A stretch of DNA of 64,000 bases from an uncultured Eubacteriales bacterium (GCA_902760595.1 CACWHI010000015.1:1-64000); one strand, 5' to 3'; numbered from the stretch's first letter, positions 1-9,188 are shown. Notes: generated from the sequence alone by a model not told the origin. A program made the numbers and translations.

Positions 1-65
1 GCAAGGAAGAAGCCTTCCGCGCCCCCGTGTATCCCCGCACCAACGACCAGGACGGCACCGCATGA
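1..65 (+). CDS. C-terminal end of an unidentified protein (partial)
   Basis: An open frame enters from the left edge (first full codon at base 3) and gives only 20 residues, ending GTA, before the TGA at 63-65. That stop overlaps the start of the next gene in an ATGA arrangement, so the two are probably translationally coupled. The fragment is too short to recognise a family. Confidence 0.55.
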   Translation, partial: KEEAFRAPVYPRTNDQDGTA

Positions 66-1363
66 TCCCGCGGGCGTTTGAACAGGATATCCGCGCGCTG
101 CTGGGCGGCGAGGCGGAGGCTTTTTTGGCCGCGATGCGCGAAGAGCCCATGAGGGGCATCCGCCTGACGCCCGGAAAGGCGTCCCCCCTGCCGGCCGGTA
201 CGGGCGAGGCCGTTCCCTGGTTTCCCGGCATGTACTACCTGAGCGCCGATTCCGACGCGGGCAAAAGCCCCCTGCATGAGGCGGGGGCCTATTACCTGCA
301 GGAGCCCAGCGCCGCCGCGCCGCCCGCCGTGCTGTGTCCGCGGCCGGGCGAACGGGTGCTGGATCTGTGCGCCGCGCCGGGCGGGAAGGCGACCGCGCTC
401 TCCATCCTCGCGCCGGACGCGCTGGTCGTGGCGAACGAGATCGTGCCCGACCGCGCGCGCGTCCTCTCCTCCAATGTAGAACGGCTGGGCCGCACCAATA
501 TGATCGTCCTGAACGAGAATCCCGAGCGGCTGGCACGGCAGTGGCCCGGCCTGTTCGACGCCGTACTGGTGGACGCACCCTGCTCCGGCGAGGGCATGTT
601 CCGGCGGCACCCCGAAACCGCCGCGGAATGGACGCCCGAAGCCCCGCAGAGCTGCGCCAGGCGCCAGCAGGCCATATTGGACAGCGCGGCGCGGCTCGTC
701 GCCCCCGGCGGCCGGCTGTGCTACAGCACCTGCACCTTCAACCGCCTGGAGAACGAAGGCCAGATCGAAGATTTCCTGCGCGGCCATCCCGGCTTCGAGC
801 CGGAGAGCTTCTCCCTGCCGGGCGTCGGCGACGCGCGGAACGGCTGTCTCAGGCTATGGCCCCACCGCCTGAAGGGGGAAGGGCATTTTGTGGCGCTCCT
901 GCGCCGCGGGCCGGACGCTGAAGCTGCGCCTGTCTCCGCCCCGCCCGCCGGCGGGCTGACCGTGCCCGACCGTGCCGCCCGGCGCGGCGCGGAAGCAGTT
1001 CTGGCCGAGCTGCTCGACGCTCCCGTCCGCGCAGACGCCGATTTTGCCGGAGGGCTCTGGCAGCTGCCGCCGCTCACCCCGGACCTGCGGGGGCTTCGCC
1101 TGCTGCGTCCCGGGCTGCGCCTGCTGCGCGCGCAGGGCTGCCTGCTGCTGCCGGACCACGCGCTCTCTCACGCGGCACAGGCCCAGCGGCGCGTGCAGCT
1201 GGACGAGGAGCAGACCGCCCGCTACATGCACGGCGAGACCCTGTCCCTGCCGGACGCCGAGGACGGCTGGTGCCAGGTCTGCGTCGGCCCGGTCCCCCTG
1301 GGCTGGGGCAAAATGACCCAGGGCACCCTCAAAAACCATTATCCGAAAGGTCTCCGAAAATGA
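62..1363 (+). CDS. rsmF: RsmF/NSUN-type RNA (cytosine-5) methyltransferase
   Basis: A 433-residue SAM-dependent m5C methyltransferase of the NOL1/NOP2/Sun family, expected to methylate rRNA (RsmF-like) or tRNA in the cytoplasm. Visible motifs in order are YYLQEPSA near residue 77, the SAM-binding loop VLDLCAAPGGKAT near 99, VDAPCSGEGMF near 171 and CYSTCTFN near 220. The two cysteines in the PCSG and STCTF motifs are the usual catalytic pair. The C-terminal 150 residues match the RNA-binding region found in the Bacillota RsmF type and include LGWGK near the end. The start ATG overlaps the upstream stop and the stop overlaps the next start. The family is sure; the exact RNA target is not. Confidence 0.9.
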   Translation: MIPRAFEQDIRALLGGEAEAFLAAMREEPMRGIRLTPGKASPLPAGTGEAVPWFPGMYYLSADSDAGKSPLHEAGAYYLQEPSAAAPPAVLCPRPGERVLDLCAAPGGKATALSILAPDALVVANEIVPDRARVLSSNVERLGRTNMIVLNENPERLARQWPGLFDAVLVDAPCSGEGMFRRHPETAAEWTPEAPQSCARRQQAILDSAARLVAPGGRLCYSTCTFNRLENEGQIEDFLRGHPGFEPESFSLPGVGDARNGCLRLWPHRLKGEGHFVALLRRGPDAEAAPVSAPPAGGLTVPDRAARRGAEAVLAELLDAPVRADADFAGGLWQLPPLTPDLRGLRLLRPGLRLLRAQGCLLLPDHALSHAAQAQRRVQLDEEQTARYMHGETLSLPDAEDGWCQVCVGPVPLGWGKMTQGTLKNHYPKGLRK

Positions 1364-2106
1364 AGCGCGTTTTCTGTATCTGCTGCTTCCTGCTCCTGCT
1401 GCTGACAGGCGCTTGCTGCGCGGCGGACGAGCCGCTGCCCACCGCCCGGGAGCTGTTTGAACAAAATCCCGCCCCCGATGTGCCCATGGCCTGCGACCCG
1501 CGCATGGACCCGCTGCTGGTGCTGGTGAACAAGGAGCAGGGCCTGCCCAGCGCCTATGTGCCGGAGCTCACGGACCTGAACCTCTTCCACAAGCCCGGGG
1601 TGCACACGCAGCAGATGCGGCCCGAGGCCGCGGAGGCCCTGGCCCGGCTGTTCGCGGCCGCCGAGGCGGACGGGGTGAAGCTGGGCGTGGTCTCCGGCTA
1701 CCGCTCCTACGGTACCCAGAAGGCCATCCACGCGCGCAAGGTCGCGCAGCGCGGCCGCTCCGCCGAGCTGACCAGCGCGCCCGCCGGCAAGTCCGAGCAC
1801 CAGCTCGGCCTGGCCGTGGACGTCTCCTGCGCGTCCATCAATTACCGCCTGAACGCCATTTTCGCCAACACGCCCGAAGGGCAGTGGGTGGAAGCCCACT
1901 GCGCCGAGTACGGCTTCATTATCCGCTACCGCGCCGAGTGGCAGAAGATCACCGGCTACAAGGTGGAGCCCTGGCACATCCGCTATGTGGGGCCCGAACA
2001 CGCGAACCTGGTGATGAGCCTGAACGTGCCCTACGAGATCTACATGGATTACCTGAAGCTCTGCTGGGACGCGCGCGCTCATCTGCCCATCAGAAAGGAT
2101 GCATGA
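1360..2106 (+). CDS. D-alanyl-D-alanine carboxypeptidase, VanY/M15B family
   Basis: A 248-residue secreted zinc peptidase that would trim the terminal D-Ala of peptidoglycan stem peptides outside the membrane. The N-terminus is a hydrophobic signal segment (residues 1-22, rich in Leu and Cys, ending near ACCAADE). M15 motifs are clear: SGYRSY near 115, SEHQLGLAVDVS near 146 (zinc His and Asp) and EPWHIRYVG near 206 (catalytic Glu and zinc His). The start at 1360 was chosen because it overlaps the rsmF stop (ATGA) and begins the signal peptide. It is coupled in the same way to the next gene. Confidence 0.9.
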   Translation: MKRVFCICCFLLLLLTGACCAADEPLPTARELFEQNPAPDVPMACDPRMDPLLVLVNKEQGLPSAYVPELTDLNLFHKPGVHTQQMRPEAAEALARLFAAAEADGVKLGVVSGYRSYGTQKAIHARKVAQRGRSAELTSAPAGKSEHQLGLAVDVSCASINYRLNAIFANTPEGQWVEAHCAEYGFIIRYRAEWQKITGYKVEPWHIRYVGPEHANLVMSLNVPYEIYMDYLKLCWDARAHLPIRKDA

Positions 2107-3533
2107 CTGTGCGGGATTTGCTGCTGATACTGGATTATGACCGCCTTGCCTCACGCATGGCGGTGCGCAAGCTTCGCGCCGAGCGCGTCTGCTGCCGCAT
2201 CGTGCCCTGGGACGTCGACGGGGAAACGCTGGCCCGGGAGGACCCCGCAGGCCTGGTGCTCTGCGCGGCGGCGGACACGCCGGATATCACGGTCACGGCG
2301 CAGGTGCTCGCCTACCGCGGGCCGGTGCTGGCCATCGGGGCCGCGGCCGCAGCGCTCAGCGCCGCCCTCGGCGGCCAGAACGGCGCGTATACGCCCCTTT
2401 CCGGCCTTTCGGACATCAGCTATCTGGAATGCCCGCTGCTGAACGGCCTCCCCTCCGGCCAGCGCCTGCTCAGAGGCCTGATCCCCTCACGTCCCCCGGA
2501 AGGCGCCCAGGTGATCGCCACCGTCGGCGCCGAACGCGCGGCGGTCGGCTTCTCCCTGGGGAGCGAACGGCGCTTCGGCATGCAGATCGAGCTCGAAGCC
2601 CACGATCCGGACAGTACGCGTCTGCTGACCAATTTCGCCCTGACCGTATGCGCCTGCACTCCCTGGTGGGACGACGAGGCCTTCGTGCGCCAGGCCGTGG
2701 ACAGTATCCGCCAGGCCGCCGGCGAGGGCAACGCCGTCTGCCTGATGACGGGCGGCCTGTATTCCAACGTCGCGGCCCTGCTGGCCGCGCGCGCCCTGGG
2801 CGACCGCCTGACCTGCGTGGCCGTGGACACGGGCCTTCTGCAGGATGACGAGGAAGAGGACTTTCTCGCGTTTTTCTACGAGCGGACGGGGATCCACGTC
2901 ATCCGTGAGGACCACCGCGAGCGCCTGCTGCAGGCGCTCAAGGGCATCCGCGATCCGATGGAAAAGCGCCGCACGATCGAATCCATGCTCACGGTGATCC
3001 GGCGGGACATCCAGCGCTCGGTGCCGCTGCTCAACGCGGTGGTGCGCGGACGCAGCTATATCGAGCGCGCCGCGCAGGCCGATGAGAACGCCGGTGTGCG
3101 CGCGGGCGTCCTCTGTGTGGAGCCGCTGCGCGACCTGTTCACCGCAGAGGTCCGGCAGATCGGCCGGTACCTGGGCATGCCCGAGGATATCCTCAGCTGC
3201 CAGGCGGTCCCCGCCACCGGCCTCGCCCTGAACATCGCCGGAGAGATCACGCCCCAGCGCCTCGACCTGCTGCGTACGGCGGACCGCATCTTCCGCCGCC
3301 TGGTGAAGGAAGGCGGACAGACCCGCAAGCTGAGCGCCTTTTTCAGCACCCTGGAGCCCGCGCCGGGCGGCTATTCCGTCACGCTGCACGCCCTGACCGC
3401 CTCGGACATCGGCCAGTCCCGCGCCGCGCGCATCCCCTACGACATCCTCGAATCCGCCGTGGAGCAGATCCATGAGGCCTGTCCCGGGGTCATCCGCGTC
3501 ACCTATGACCTGACGCCCAATTCTACTGTGTAA
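2103..3533 (+). CDS. GMP synthase paralogue with degenerate active sites
   Basis: A 476-residue protein that follows the GuaA plan: an N-terminal class I amidotransferase-like region (about 1-185), an ATP-pyrophosphatase domain (about 200-380) and the GuaA dimerisation domain at the C-terminus (conserved tail near VIRVTYDL). Key residues are missing. The nucleophile position of PVLGIC reads PVLAIG (Gly79), the HPE triad motif reads ELE (163-165), and the P-loop SGGVDSS reads TGGLYSN (216-222). It is therefore unlikely to make GMP from glutamine and may be a regulatory or repurposed homologue. The start overlaps the VanY stop (ATGA). The GuaA relationship is seen by motif order; its role is unknown. 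Confidence 0.8.
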   Translation: MTVRDLLLILDYDRLASRMAVRKLRAERVCCRIVPWDVDGETLAREDPAGLVLCAAADTPDITVTAQVLAYRGPVLAIGAAAAALSAALGGQNGAYTPLSGLSDISYLECPLLNGLPSGQRLLRGLIPSRPPEGAQVIATVGAERAAVGFSLGSERRFGMQIELEAHDPDSTRLLTNFALTVCACTPWWDDEAFVRQAVDSIRQAAGEGNAVCLMTGGLYSNVAALLAARALGDRLTCVAVDTGLLQDDEEEDFLAFFYERTGIHVIREDHRERLLQALKGIRDPMEKRRTIESMLTVIRRDIQRSVPLLNAVVRGRSYIERAAQADENAGVRAGVLCVEPLRDLFTAEVRQIGRYLGMPEDILSCQAVPATGLALNIAGEITPQRLDLLRTADRIFRRLVKEGGQTRKLSAFFSTLEPAPGGYSVTLHALTASDIGQSRAARIPYDILESAVEQIHEACPGVIRVTYDLTPNSTV

Positions 3534-3874
3534 CTATTCAGTCGTAGACTGAATAGTCACCGCATGGGGGACTTAGGTCCCCCCTACGAAACCCCCCGGA
3601 CAGCTTTGCCTGTCGGACCTACGGTCCTCCCGGGCGGCAAAGCTGCAAGGTAGAAATCGCTGACGCGATTTCGTCCTCGCGGCGTACATGCCGCCGCTGC
3701 GGATTTGAACAGAGGGTGTTCCCCCTCTGTACTCCCCTCGGCATGTCCTTTCCAGCACTCCCATCCCATCGCCCTTCGGGTGGCTGCGCCATCCGCCGAA
3801 TGAATCGGCGGACTCCGGGATTCCGTGCCGGTATGGACAGTAACCCGTCGCACTTTAATACACGACTGAATAGT
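3533..3874 (+). mobile_element. MITE-like element with 13-bp terminal inverted repeats
   Basis: This stretch fills the gap between the GuaA-like gene and the acetyltransferase and has no credible ORF. It begins ACTATTCAGTCGT (3533-3545) and ends with the exact reverse complement ACGACTGAATAGT (3862-3874). The left end is itself a hairpin, with the arm repeated inverted at 3547-3557. The interior holds several short hairpins, for example around the aaatcgc/gcgattt pair near 3652-3672. The size and structure fit a non-autonomous transposable element, inserted exactly at the stop codon of the upstream gene. No transposase is present and the family is not identified. Confidence 0.6.
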
Positions 3875-3902
3875 TGCTTCACTGTTTGTTAAAGGAAAGC
3901 TT

Positions 3903-4706
3903 ATGCGTATCACACATCCCCAGGCCGCCTACCGCGGCATTCCCGCAGAGGATACCTTTTTCGTCACCGACGACCGGCAGGTGCAGCTGGGAACAGGGTA
4001 CCTGATCCCCTTCGTCCAGCGCGAGCTGTATCCGGCCCAGCCGCTGAACATCTATATGGAGATCACCGCCCAGCCCTCGGCGCGCTTCCTGCTGTTCGGC
4101 GCGCTCTCCGCGCGGGCGGAGGTCATGAAGCAGCGCTATCCCGGCATGCGCGCGCGGCTGTATACCCAGCTGGACGCCACGGACGCGGAGGGGCAGGCCT
4201 TCTACCAGCGCTGCGGCTTCCAGATGGACGACGCGGAGGACCTGTTTTACTTCGCCCTGCCCTATACGCTGCCCGCGCAGACGCCCATGGGTGTCCAGTA
4301 CGCCTCCGTGCCGCTGGATACGGAGCGTCAGCAGGACGCCTTCCTGCAGCGGCTCAACGAGATGCGGATCACGCCCATCACGCGGGATCAGCTGACCCTG
4401 TGGCGCGAGCAGCCGGGCTTCCTGGCCCTCGGCTTCTACCGCGAGGGACGGCCGGTATCCGAGCTGCTGACCGCCGGCGCGGGCATGAACGCCTCGCTGC
4501 TGCAGGTGTACACCCGGTCCGAGTTCCGGCATCAGGACATGGCGCGCCAGCTGGTGCTGCAGGCCGCGGCGATCCTGCGCGAGCGGAACATGGGCGGCAT
4601 GTACGCGCACATCTTCCGCCGCAACAGCCCCCAGATCGGGCTGATGAAGAGCCTCGGCGCCAATTTCACGCGCGCCATCGCGCTGCTTCCCGGAATAGAG
4701 ATATAA
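3903..4706 (+). CDS. GNAT-family N-acetyltransferase, two-domain
   Basis: A 267-residue protein with two GNAT-like halves. In the second half, MARQLVLQAAAILRER (near 216) and NSPQIGLMKSLGANF (near 240) resemble acetyl-CoA-binding and C-terminal GNAT elements. The first half contains FYQRCGF near residue 100, typical of the same fold. The substrate cannot be inferred. The start follows AAAGGAA at good spacing and lies just downstream of the MITE-like element, so the gene may depend on a promoter delivered by or preserved beside that insertion. Confidence 0.75.
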   Translation: MRITHPQAAYRGIPAEDTFFVTDDRQVQLGTGYLIPFVQRELYPAQPLNIYMEITAQPSARFLLFGALSARAEVMKQRYPGMRARLYTQLDATDAEGQAFYQRCGFQMDDAEDLFYFALPYTLPAQTPMGVQYASVPLDTERQQDAFLQRLNEMRITPITRDQLTLWREQPGFLALGFYREGRPVSELLTAGAGMNASLLQVYTRSEFRHQDMARQLVLQAAAILRERNMGGMYAHIFRRNSPQIGLMKSLGANFTRAIALLPGIEI

Positions 4707-4749
4707 CATAGCCTTTCCGCTCCGGCGGCAGGGAATCACAGGAGAATCC

Positions 4750-5607
4750 ATGAACCTACTTCGCAGAATCCGGAACAACGAGCCGCTCTTTGCCTGGCTC
4801 AGCATCATTCTCGGCTGCTTCATCGCCGCCAGCGCGTACCCGCTGTTCATGACGCCGCACAACATCGCGCCCGGCGGACTGACCGGCGTCGCCATCATCC
4901 TGAACTACCTGTTCCATTGGCCCGTCGGCGTCACCAGCCTCGCGCTGGGCATCCCGCTGTTCATCGTCGGCTGGCGCACGGTCAGCGCGCAGTTCGCCCT
5001 GCGATCGCTGGGCGCAACGGCGCTGTTTTCCGTGCTGATCGACGTGCTGCCCTTCCCCTGCCTGACGGACGACTACCTGATGGCCACCCTGTTCGGCGCG
5101 ATCCTGCTCGGCATCGGCCTGGCCATCATCATGACCGGAAACGCCACCACCGGCGGCACGGACATGCTGGCCCTGATGCTGCACCGCTATTTTCCCTCCG
5201 TCCGGGTGGGCGTGTTCCTCGCAGCGCTGGACGGCTGCGTCGTCCTCGCCGCGTGGTTCACCATGAGCGCGAGGGCCGCGCTGTACGCGCTGTGCAATAT
5301 CTATATCTGCGCGCGGGTCATCGACATGGTGCTCTCCGGCTGGGGCAGCGCCAAGGCCTGCTACATCATTTCCGAATCGGAGGACCGGGTCACCGAGCGC
5401 ATCATGAACGAGCTGAACCGAGGCGTGACCCTGGTGGACGCCACCGGCGCGTTTTCCGGCAACCGGCGCAAGATGATCATCTGCGTGGCGGGAGGCCGCG
5501 AGATCCCGCGCATCAAGCGCATCGTCAAGGAAGAGGACCCCAGGGCCTTCCTGTTCATCACCGACACCCACGAGACCCTCGGCGAGGGCTTTGCCCAGCT
5601 CAGATAG
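4750..5607 (+). CDS. YitT family membrane protein (DUF161 + DUF2179)
   Basis: A 285-residue integral membrane protein of the YitT family. About five or six hydrophobic segments cover residues 15-195, including the conserved NIAPGGLTGVAII (near 37) and NATTGGTDMLA (near 133) motifs. A soluble DUF2179 domain at the C-terminus (about 220-285) shows FSGNRRKMIICVA and DPRAFLFITDTHE. The function of the family is not established; transport has been proposed. The ribosome site AGGAGA lies 6 bases before the ATG. Confidence 0.88.
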   Translation: MNLLRRIRNNEPLFAWLSIILGCFIAASAYPLFMTPHNIAPGGLTGVAIILNYLFHWPVGVTSLALGIPLFIVGWRTVSAQFALRSLGATALFSVLIDVLPFPCLTDDYLMATLFGAILLGIGLAIIMTGNATTGGTDMLALMLHRYFPSVRVGVFLAALDGCVVLAAWFTMSARAALYALCNIYICARVIDMVLSGWGSAKACYIISESEDRVTERIMNELNRGVTLVDATGAFSGNRRKMIICVAGGREIPRIKRIVKEEDPRAFLFITDTHETLGEGFAQLR

Positions 5608-5625
5608 GCATAAAGGGAGGCGGCC

Positions 5626-6633
5626 ATGACAGTACGCGAACAAACCGAACAGTGGGAAAAGGAGCACCTCTCCCCCTACGCGTCCCGGAGCGCGGAAAGC
5701 GCGGGCCGCGACCGGCCCATCAGCCCGGACGACCTGCGCACGGAATACCAGCGCGACCGTGACCGCATCCTGCATTCCAAGAGCTTCCGCCGCCTGAAAT
5801 TCAAGACCCAGGTGTTCATCGCGCCTGAGGGTGACCATTTCCGCACCCGCCTGACCCACACCCTGGAGGTGCAGCAGGTGGCCCGCACCATCGCCCGGGC
5901 GCTGCGCCTGAACGAGGACCTGGCGGAGGCCATCGCCCTGGGCCACGACCTGGGGCATACGCCCTTCGGGCATATCGGCGAGCGGACCCTGGACCACCTC
6001 TGCCACGACGGCTTCCGGCACTACGAGCAGAGCCTGCGCGTGGTGGAGAAGCTGGAAAACGGCACCGGACTGAACCTGACCCGGGAGGTGCGCGACGGCA
6101 TCGCCCACCACAGCGGTGCCGTCCCGCCCAGTACGCTGGAAGGCGCGTGCGTCGCCCGCGCGGACCGGGTCGCCTACATCAACCACGATATCGACGACGC
6201 CCTGAGAGCGGGCATCCTCCGTCCGGAGGACCTGCCGCAAAGCGTGCTCAGGACCCTCGGGGAGACCCACGGCGAACGCATCGAGACCATGATCCGCGAC
6301 ATCGTGAATGAGAGCAGCGGCAAAAACGTCATCCTGATGAGCCCGGAGATCCAGGCGGCCACGGACGAGCTGCGCGCCTTCATGTTCGAGCGCGTGTACC
6401 GCGACAGCTGGCGCAGCCAGGAGGAGGAAAAGTGCGACCGCCTGCTGACCCACCTGTTTGAATACTATACGGACAATATCGGCCAGCTGCCCCTCGAATA
6501 CATTGAGATCGCCTACCTAGAGGGCCCGGAGCGCGCCGTGGCGGATTTCATCTCCGGCATGACGGACCGCTACGCCATCCGCCTGTACCGCCAGCTGTTC
6601 CTGCCCTCCGCCTACCCGGCGGCGCTGGAATAA
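5626..6633 (+). CDS. dgt: Deoxyguanosinetriphosphate triphosphohydrolase-like HD protein
   Basis: A 335-residue HD-superfamily enzyme of the dGTPase family, predicted to hydrolyse dGTP (or other dNTPs) to the nucleoside and triphosphate in the cytoplasm. The metal-binding HD pattern is visible: RTRLTHTLEV near 68, ALGHDLGHTPFGHIGE near 104 and HHSGA near 163, with a later Asp in ADRVAYINHDIDD near 180. The N-terminal DRDRILHSKSFRRLK is the family signature. The length fits the shorter bacterial dGTPases. It lies 18 bases after yitT and 33 bases before metH, probably in one transcript. Confidence 0.88.
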   Translation: MTVREQTEQWEKEHLSPYASRSAESAGRDRPISPDDLRTEYQRDRDRILHSKSFRRLKFKTQVFIAPEGDHFRTRLTHTLEVQQVARTIARALRLNEDLAEAIALGHDLGHTPFGHIGERTLDHLCHDGFRHYEQSLRVVEKLENGTGLNLTREVRDGIAHHSGAVPPSTLEGACVARADRVAYINHDIDDALRAGILRPEDLPQSVLRTLGETHGERIETMIRDIVNESSGKNVILMSPEIQAATDELRAFMFERVYRDSWRSQEEEKCDRLLTHLFEYYTDNIGQLPLEYIEIAYLEGPERAVADFISGMTDRYAIRLYRQLFLPSAYPAALE

Positions 6634-6666
6634 TCCGGCCATATTCACGAAAGCGAGGCGTCATCG

Positions 6667-9069
6667 ATGAAGCTGCTGGACTTACTGCGCACGGGTCCGT
6701 TTTTTCTGGACGGAGGCATGGGCACTCTGCTGCAGTCGGCGGGGCTGAAGCCCGGCGAGGCACCGGAGACCTGGAGCCTGACCCATCCGGAGGTCATCGC
6801 GGGCATCCACCGTGCCTATTACGAGGCGGGCAGCGACATGGTGCTGACCAACACCTTCGGCGTCAACCCGCTGCGCTATCCGGCGCGGGAATGCGAGGCC
6901 ATGATCCGCGCGGCGGTGGAGTGCGCCCGGAAGGCCCGGGAGGCGGTCGGCGGCGAACGCTTTATCGCCCTGGATATCGGCCCCTGCGGCCGGCTGCTGA
7001 AGCCGCTGGGGACGCTGGACTTCGAGGACGCTGTGAAGGCTTATTCGCTGCTCGTCCGCTATGGCGCGGCGTGCGGAGTGGACGCGGTGTTCATCGAGAC
7101 GATGAACGACGGGTATGAGACCAAGGCGGCGCTGCTGGCCGCCAAGGAGAGCTGCGGTCTCCCGGTGCTGGTATCCAACGCCTACGGCGCGGACGGCAAG
7201 CTGATGACCGGCGGGACCCCGGAGGCCATGGTGGCCATGCTGGAGGGCCTCGGCGCGGACGCGGTGGGCGTCAACTGTTCGCTGGGGCCGGAGGCGCTCG
7301 CGCCCATCGTGAGGCGTTACCTGGCCGCGGCCTCGGTGCCCGTGCTGATGAAGCCCAACGCCGGCCTGCCGGTGGAGCGGGACGGGCAGACGGTGTACGA
7401 CGTGACGCCCGAAGCCTTCGCCGCCGGCGTGGCTGCGCTGGTCCCGGAGGGCCTGCGCGTGATGGGCGGCTGCTGCGGCACGACGCCGGAATACGTCCGC
7501 GCCCTGCGGAAGAGATCCGATGGCGTCCTGCCCCCGCCGCTGACCGAAAAGCAGACCACCGTCATCAGCTCCCGCAGCCAGGCGGTCTCGCTGAACGAAG
7601 GACCGATCATCATCGGTGAGCGCATCAACCCCACTGGCAAGAAGCGGCTGCGCCAAGCGCTGGCCGAGGGCGATATGGCCTACGTGCTCAACGAGGCCAT
7701 CGCCCAGGAGGAGCGCGGCGCGAACGCGCTGGACGTGAACGTCGGCGCGCCGGGACTGGACGAGGCCGCGCTGCTGACCCGGGTCACGGAGGAGCTGCAG
7801 GCCATCACCGACCTGCCCCTGCAGCTGGATACAGCCGATCCCGCGGCCATGGAGCGCGCCCTGCGCCGGTACAACGGCAAGGCCATGATCAACTCCGTCA
7901 ACGGCAGCGAGGCCGTGATGAACGCGGTGCTGCCCCTGGCGAAGAAATACGGCGGCGTGCTGGTTGCCCTGACGCTGGACGAGGCGGGCATTCCCGCCAC
8001 GGCTGAGGGCCGCCTGGCGATCGCGGAGCGCATCCTGGCCCGGGCGGAAGCCATGGGCATCGCCCGGAAAAATATCGTATTCGACCCGCTGACCATGCCT
8101 GTCAGCGCGGACGGGAACGCGGCGCGGACCACCCTGGAGGCGCTGCGCCTGATCCGGGAGCGTACCGGCTGCGGCACCGTGCTGGGCGTCAGCAACGTGT
8201 CCTTCGGTCTCCCTGCCCGGGAGCTGATCGGCGGCGCGTTCCTGACCATGGCCGTCCAGGCGGGCCTCTCCGCCGCGATCATGAATCCCTGCTCTGACGC
8301 CATGCTCGGCGCGTTCCTGAGCGCCCGGACGCTCCTGGGACAGGATCAGAACTGCGGCGGCTACATCCGCTTCGCCTCGGCGCTGCCCGCGCGGCAGGCG
8401 GCATCCCCGGTACAGTCTCCGGCGCGGACGGAAGCGGCTGCGGAGCCGGAAGGCCTGCGCCGCGCCGTCATCAAGGGCTTGCGGGACGAAGCCGCCCGGC
8501 GCACCAGGGCCGCCCTGGCTGCGGGCCAGCAGGGGCTCTCGATCATCCAGTCCGAGGTCATTCCCGCGCTGGACGAGGTCGGCCGGGGCTTTGAGGCCAG
8601 GACCATCTACCTGCCCCAGCTGATGATGAGCGCTGAGGCCGCTGACGCCGCTTTCCAGGAGATCAAGGCCTCCTTGGGCGGACAGAGCCAGGCCACGCGC
8701 TGCGCGGTGGTCGTCGCCACCGTGAAGGGCGACGTGCATGACATCGGCAAGAATATCGTGCGCCTGCTGCTGGAGAATTACGGCTTTGCCGTGACCGACC
8801 TGGGCAAGGACGTTCCCCCGGAGGCCGTGCTGGCCGCGGTGCAGCGGCTGCGCGCCCCGGTCTGCGCCCTGAGCGCGCTGATGACCACCACCGTGCCGGC
8901 CATGGCGGAGACGGTAGCTTTGCTTCACCGGGAGGCCCCCTGGTGCAGGGTCATGGTGGGCGGCGCGGTGCTGACGGACAGCTATGCCCGCCAGATCGGC
9001 GCGGACGGCTATGCCCCCGACGCCATGGGCGCGGTACGGCTGGCAGAGAAGCTGTCGGAAGAAAAATAA
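6667..9069 (+). CDS. metH: Cobalamin-dependent methionine synthase (short MetH)
   Basis: An 800-residue enzyme that transfers a methyl group from methyltetrahydrofolate via cobalamin to homocysteine. Domain order is the homocysteine-binding barrel (1-290; zinc cysteines Cys204, Cys269 and Cys270), the pterin-binding barrel (about 315-570; IGERINPTGKKR), then the B12 cap and Rossmann domains (about 595-800; DVHDIGK with axial His691). The C-terminal SAM-dependent reactivation domain of E. coli MetH is absent, as in many Clostridia, where a separate protein may serve. No SAM or cobalamin riboswitch is visible in the short 33-base leader. Confidence 0.93.
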   Translation: MKLLDLLRTGPFFLDGGMGTLLQSAGLKPGEAPETWSLTHPEVIAGIHRAYYEAGSDMVLTNTFGVNPLRYPARECEAMIRAAVECARKAREAVGGERFIALDIGPCGRLLKPLGTLDFEDAVKAYSLLVRYGAACGVDAVFIETMNDGYETKAALLAAKESCGLPVLVSNAYGADGKLMTGGTPEAMVAMLEGLGADAVGVNCSLGPEALAPIVRRYLAAASVPVLMKPNAGLPVERDGQTVYDVTPEAFAAGVAALVPEGLRVMGGCCGTTPEYVRALRKRSDGVLPPPLTEKQTTVISSRSQAVSLNEGPIIIGERINPTGKKRLRQALAEGDMAYVLNEAIAQEERGANALDVNVGAPGLDEAALLTRVTEELQAITDLPLQLDTADPAAMERALRRYNGKAMINSVNGSEAVMNAVLPLAKKYGGVLVALTLDEAGIPATAEGRLAIAERILARAEAMGIARKNIVFDPLTMPVSADGNAARTTLEALRLIRERTGCGTVLGVSNVSFGLPARELIGGAFLTMAVQAGLSAAIMNPCSDAMLGAFLSARTLLGQDQNCGGYIRFASALPARQAASPVQSPARTEAAAEPEGLRRAVIKGLRDEAARRTRAALAAGQQGLSIIQSEVIPALDEVGRGFEARTIYLPQLMMSAEAADAAFQEIKASLGGQSQATRCAVVVATVKGDVHDIGKNIVRLLLENYGFAVTDLGKDVPPEAVLAAVQRLRAPVCALSALMTTTVPAMAETVALLHREAPWCRVMVGGAVLTDSYARQIGADGYAPDAMGAVRLAEKLSEEK

Positions 9070-9156
9070 CGGGGTATTTGCAGGAAAGCCCTTCTTCACT
9101 CTGTCCATACAGCTGAGAGGTACCCGCTCCGGATACTGCAAACTTTTACGATAATC

Positions 9157-9188
9157 AAAAAGACCGCCGTGGATGTTCCGCGGCGGTC
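9157..9188 (-). terminator. Intrinsic terminator of the small membrane protein gene
   Basis: The stem GACCGCCG/CGGCGGTC (9162-9169 with 9181-9188) is followed on the minus strand by a run of five T. It sits just beyond the stop of the gene at 9206-9442. The + strand lacks a T run there, so it does not obviously terminate metH. Confidence 0.75.

Noticed and set aside
3573..3913. Small minus-strand ORFs inside the MITE-like element
   Set aside because: They have no ribosome sites, span the hairpins of the element and resemble no protein.
4756..6453. 565-codon open frame opposite yitT and dgt
   Set aside because: It crosses two well-identified genes and has shadow-type composition.
6682..9141. 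819-codon open frame opposite metH
   Set aside because: Shadow of a GC-rich gene; composition is unlike a protein and metH is certain.
9075..9150. Riboswitch-like sequence after metH (CAGCTGAGAGGTACCCGCTCC resembles part of a TPP element)
   Set aside because: Only one short TPP-like segment is present; the partner helix and conserved CTGATCTGGATAATGCC-type half are missing, and the next + strand gene is not a thiamine gene.
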